The notes beneath the pieces are model-generated. The model saw only the letters and a program-made list of their open reading frames with translations, was not told where the DNA came from and searched no databases. DNA of 64,000 nucleotides from CBFHND01 sp965657085 (GTDB lineage: Bacteria; Pseudomonadota; Alphaproteobacteria; Rhodobacterales; Rhodobacteraceae). Numbering within the stretch: position 1 is the first letter of the stretch; each line of letters begins with the position of its first letter. Shown here piece by piece: positions 61,318 through 64,000 of this stretch. A program made the translations under genes and the position numbers. The stretch is taken from positions 310,001-374,000 of the forward strand of contig CBFHND010000001.1 of the NCBI GenBank assembly GCA_965657085.1, written 5' to 3'.

Positions 61318-61696
61318 TTTTCAACCTCCGATCAACGAGTGCCCGGATTTGCCCCAATGCTTCTTCTGTCAATTCATCATCGTTCACGAGACGCGCCACC
61401 AGCGAGGCAGGCGTGTCATCGAACAGTTTCATCGACATGTCTCTAAGCGAGCGCGACTGATAAGCATTCTTTGACAGTGTCGGAACATAGACATGACTTT
61501 TGCCTTCCTTCCGACTGGTCACAAATGCCTTTTGTTCCAGAATGCGCAGAATGGTTGCCCCCGAGGTATAGGCAAGGTCGCGGTCGTCCGGCAGTCTGTC
61601 CAAAACCTGGCGCACGGTCGCCTCTCCCATTGCCCAAAGCTCAGTCATGAACTCCAGTTCGACCTCGGTCAGCAGGTCGCTTTTCTTCTTTCTCAT
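61304..61696 (-). CDS. BlaI/MecI/CopY-family repressor
   Basis: A 130-residue winged-helix repressor (LTEVELEFMTELWAMGEATV, ATILRILEQKAFVTSRKEGK) with the C-terminal helical dimerisation part that M56 proteases cut to relieve repression. It is encoded directly upstream of the M56 protease gene with a 14-base overlap, the normal regulator-sensor arrangement. The regulated target is not obvious: neither neighbour is a beta-lactamase or copper gene. Autoregulation or control of the adjacent glycerol ABC genes is possible. Confidence 0.9.
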   Translation of the reverse strand: MRKKKSDLLTEVELEFMTELWAMGEATVRQVLDRLPDDRDLAYTSGATILRILEQKAFVTSRKEGKSHVYVPTLSKNAYQSRSLRDMSMKLFDDTPASLVARLVNDDELTEEALGQIRALVDRRLKNDSG

Positions 61697-61776
61697 TGCG
61701 GTCGCATCCCGAACAGTCGCTCACTCATCAAACAGAACGAGTAAAGCGCAAGTTTTTCGATTTCCAAAGCAGAACC

Positions 61777-62178
61777 TCACACTTTCCTGAAACAGAAGAC
61801 CGCCCAGAGGATGGATATTGCCAAGGGCCACCACAGCGGTTGTCCTATAAGCCCAAGCCACGCTAGGAAAATATAGGCTGTTCCAAGCAGTGTGATGAAC
61901 AATCTGTCCCCAAGCGTGGTCGTCAGGCCAAGGATGCCTTTTCGTTCCAATCCGTCGCGGTATTTCAGGCCTTCAAGCACTCCGATGATGGCGATAGCAA
62001 TGAAGATACCGCAAAAAAGCGCAAAGGTTGCGGGCGTCCAAGCCATCCAAAAAGACGGCCAAAGCGGGTCAGTCCAGGAAAACCCGGTTTCTGTTTCCTT
62101 CTTGGCGACGTTGCCCCAGCCTTGGGAAAACGCCGGACTGGCCATGACGATGGCGCATGGAATGACAAGCCGTTGCAT
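61777..62178 (-). CDS. DUF2160 membrane protein of the glycerol ABC operon (GlpU-like)
   Basis: A 133-residue protein with an apparent signal or first helix (MQRLVIPCAIVMASPAFSQG), then WPSFWMAWTPATFALFCGIF, a cytoplasmic loop with RKGILGLTTTLGDRLFITLL and further helices. This is the DUF2160 family found next to the glycerol permeases in rhizobia and Roseobacters. Its start shares one base with the stop of the upstream permease (TGATG). In rhizobial glp operons the glycerol-binding protein gene glpV follows; here a blaI/blaR1 pair follows instead. Confidence 0.85.
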   Translation of the reverse strand: MQRLVIPCAIVMASPAFSQGWGNVAKKETETGFSWTDPLWPSFWMAWTPATFALFCGIFIAIAIIGVLEGLKYRDGLERKGILGLTTTLGDRLFITLLGTAYIFLAWLGLIGQPLWWPLAISILWAVFCFRKV

Positions 62179-62975
62179 CACACCCTCCCCAGGGCAAAGC
62201 CCTTGGCGATGTAGTTTCGTACAAAGTAAATCACGATTGCCCCGGGGATGATGGTCAGCGTTCCGGCGGCGGCCAGAAGGCCCAACTCGTAGCCCGCCGA
62301 GGATGCTGTTTTCGTCATCGTGGCGGCAATGGGTTTGGCCGCAACGGCCGTCAGGGTTTTTGCCAGCAAGAGTTCTACCCACGAGAACATGAAACAGAAG
62401 AACGCGGCGACGCCAACACCTGCCTTGATCGTTGGCAGAAAAATGGTGACGAAGAAACGCGGAAAGGAATAGCCATCGACATAGGCCGTTTCGTCCAACT
62501 CTTTGGGAACACCCCCCATGAAACCTTCCAAAATCCAGACGGCCAGAGGAATGTTGAAAAGGCAATGTGCCAAGGCAACCGCCAGATGCGTGTCGAACAA
62601 GCCAACCGATGAATAGAGCTGGAAGAACGGCAGGGCAAAGACAGCAGCCGGTGCCATGCGATTTGTCAAAAGCCAGAAGAACAGCTGCTTGTCCCCCAAA
62701 AACCGGAACCGCGAAAACGCGTAGGCCGCAGGCAAGGCCACCGACACCGATATGACCGTGTTGATCGACACGTAGATGATCGAATTGATGTAGCCCCAGT
62801 ACCAGGTCGGATCAGTGAAGATGACGCGGTAGTTTTCCAGCGTGAAGGTCTGTGGAAACAAGCTGAAGCCTGAAAGGATCTCGCCTGTTGTCTTGAAGCT
62901 CATTGCGACAAGCCAATAGATCGGCAGCAACAGGAATGCGATGTAGATGATCGGGACAAGAGAGCGTTTTCTCAT
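62178..62975 (-). CDS. ABC transporter permease, probable glycerol importer (GlpQ-like)
   Basis: A 265-residue MalG-type permease with six helices and the coupling (EAA) loop PKELDETAYVDGYSFPRFFV ending in the usual LP. The linkage with a DUF2160 protein and the partner permease identifies the glycerol/sn-glycerol-type importer of rhizobia (glpSTPQUV). It overlaps the upstream permease gene by four bases. Confidence 0.88.
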   Translation of the reverse strand: MRKRSLVPIIYIAFLLLPIYWLVAMSFKTTGEILSGFSLFPQTFTLENYRVIFTDPTWYWGYINSIIYVSINTVISVSVALPAAYAFSRFRFLGDKQLFFWLLTNRMAPAAVFALPFFQLYSSVGLFDTHLAVALAHCLFNIPLAVWILEGFMGGVPKELDETAYVDGYSFPRFFVTIFLPTIKAGVGVAAFFCFMFSWVELLLAKTLTAVAAKPIAATMTKTASSAGYELGLLAAAGTLTIIPGAIVIYFVRNYIAKGFALGRV

Positions 62976-63835
62976 TTCTCATCATCCTTTGTCATGAGCG
63001 TGTAGAACAGCCAGCTGACCAACAGCGTGATCGCGAAATAGATCAGGCTCATCGCAGCTGCGGGACCAAGGTCAAACTGGCCAAGCGCGATCTTCACCAG
63101 ATCAATTGACAGCAGCGTTGTCGAGTTGCCGGGCCCGCCACCGGTCAGAACAAAGACCTCGGTATAGACATTGAAGCTGTCCATGAACCGCAGAAGGATC
63201 GCAATCGTCAGCACCATTTTCAGCTTGGGCAGCTGGATATAGCGGAAGACTTTCCAAGGTGACGCGCCATCGATCTTGGCGGCTTGATAATAGGCGTCCG
63301 GGATCGACACCAATCCCGCATAAGACAGCAGCACCACCAGAGACGTCCAGTGCCAGACGTCCATCGTGATGATCGTCACCCAGGCCGCAACCGGGTTTTG
63401 CGTCATGTCATAAGGGATGCCCAGTGTGTGGTTCATCAGGTATCCCAAAAGGCCGATGTCCGGCAGGGTAAAGATGTTCCACATGGCACCCACCACGTTC
63501 CATGGGATCAGCATCGGCAATGCCATAATGACCAGACACACGGGCACCCAGAACCCTTGGCGCGGCATTGAAAGCGCAATGATGATACCAAGGGGGACTT
63601 CGATGGCCAGGATCAGGAATGTGAACATGAATTGGCGACCGAGAGCCGCATGGAACCTGTCGGACCGAAGGATTTGTTCGAACCAATCCAAGCCCTGCCA
63701 GAAGAAGACGTTGTTGCCGAATGTTTCCTGCACCGAATAATTGACCACGGTCATGATCGGGACCAACGCGTTAAACGCGACCAGAAGCACAACAGGCAGC
63801 ACAAAGAACCATGCGCGGGGGTTTTCGTTTTTCAT
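62972..63835 (-). CDS. ABC transporter permease, probable glycerol importer (GlpP-like)
   Basis: A 287-residue MalF-type permease. Helices start at WFFVLPVVLLVAFNALVPIM, and the coupling loop is IPDAYYQAAKIDGASPWKVF followed by IQLPKLK. It forms the channel with the MalG-type partner downstream. Its ATG overlaps the stop of the upstream ATPase gene (ATGA), so all four visible genes of this operon are translationally coupled. Confidence 0.9.
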   Translation of the reverse strand: MKNENPRAWFFVLPVVLLVAFNALVPIMTVVNYSVQETFGNNVFFWQGLDWFEQILRSDRFHAALGRQFMFTFLILAIEVPLGIIIALSMPRQGFWVPVCLVIMALPMLIPWNVVGAMWNIFTLPDIGLLGYLMNHTLGIPYDMTQNPVAAWVTIITMDVWHWTSLVVLLSYAGLVSIPDAYYQAAKIDGASPWKVFRYIQLPKLKMVLTIAILLRFMDSFNVYTEVFVLTGGGPGNSTTLLSIDLVKIALGQFDLGPAAAMSLIYFAITLLVSWLFYTLMTKDDEK

Positions 63836-64000
63836 GGCGCGGGCTCCGACGCGATCCAGCCGTCACGATAAAGCCGGGTTTGATTTTGCGAAAAACTCAG
63901 GTGAACGGGTGCGCCTTGCTCGGGCACCGCGCCTTCGACCACGGCCTTCACGGGCGTATCGCCGACCATGGCCTCGACAACGGAATGTCGCCCGACGTCC
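63832..64000 (-). CDS. C-terminal end of an ABC ATP-binding protein (GlpT-like), cut by the window
   Basis: The last 55 codons of a minus-strand gene, reading HSVVEAMVGDTPVKAVVEGA and ending LYRDGWIASEPAP before TGA. This is a TOBE-type domain end as found in sugar/glycerol importer ATPases. The stop overlaps the following permease start. The nucleotide-binding domain lies beyond the window. Confidence 0.8.
   Translation of the reverse strand, partial: DVGRHSVVEAMVGDTPVKAVVEGAVPEQGAPVHLSFSQNQTRLYRDGWIASEPAP

Noticed and set aside
60175..61696. Beta-lactam resistance locus based on the blaI/blaR1 similarity
   Set aside because: No beta-lactamase or PBP2a gene is nearby, and the protease lacks the penicillin-sensor domain.

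Overview
This is high-GC chromosomal DNA, almost certainly from a marine Rhodobacterales alphaproteobacterium of the Roseobacter group. The evidence is the gene content: class I lysyl-tRNA synthetase, Hint-domain protein, FeS-type photolyase, malonate TRAP/matAB cluster, split PreTA dihydropyrimidine dehydrogenase, and a glycerol-type ABC operon with a DUF2160 protein. The genus cannot be named from the sequence alone. No rRNA, tRNA, CRISPR array, plasmid origin or prophage was found.

Layout. 1-18.6 kb: mainly housekeeping and envelope genes. These are the 3' part of uvrB, a zinc-ribbon protein, a putative outer-membrane barrel, a large pectin-lyase-fold protein, lysS, a TerB-like protein, dacB (PBP4) with a methyltransferase, a DMT transporter, nadD, a MOSC protein, a DUF900 hydrolase lipoprotein, ettA and an L,D-transpeptidase. 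18.8-29.9 kb: a reductive pyrimidine catabolism and uptake island. An NMT1-type ABC importer, dihydropyrimidinase, an N-carbamoyl amidohydrolase and a RutR-like repressor lie on one side, and preT-(unknown)-preA on the other. Two matching 16-bp RutR-type operators sit in front of the two halves. 30.2-35 kb: cold-shock gene, a SRAP protein without its catalytic Cys, tesA, and a YbbA/YbbP-type ABC exporter. 35.7-39.8 kb: leuA with a leucine-rich leader peptide and overlapping RNA hairpin, an SDR, and an FeS photolyase. 39.8-46.3 kb: malonate catabolism (GntR regulator, TRAP transporter, malonyl-CoA decarboxylase and synthetase) with a MatR-like operator. 46.3-46.7 kb: a broken Abi/HEPN-like gene in an AT-richer pocket. 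47-51.7 kb: gcvT-gcvH-gcvP behind a tandem glycine riboswitch. 51.7-59.6 kb: a gamma-glutamylcyclotransferase-like protein, MATE pump, gltX, a Hint protein, nadE and an 18-repeat MORN protein. 59.6-60.2 kb: debris of two different IS3-family elements. 60.2-61.7 kb: a blaI/blaR1-like pair. 61.8-64 kb: the 3' part of a glycerol ABC operon, cut by the window edge.

How the genes work together. The pyrimidine island is a complete uptake and three-step reductive degradation route (PreTA, dihydropyrimidinase, N-carbamoyl amidohydrolase), with three uncharacterised proteins embedded in the operons. The mat cluster imports malonate, activates it to malonyl-CoA and decarboxylates it to acetyl-CoA. The gcv operon breaks down glycine and is controlled by glycine-binding RNA. 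The observations most worth following up are the near-leaderless leuA leader peptide with its mutually exclusive hairpins, the paired RutR sites with their embedded unknown genes, the Cys-less SRAP protein, and the two-fold (9+9) internal duplication in the MORN protein.
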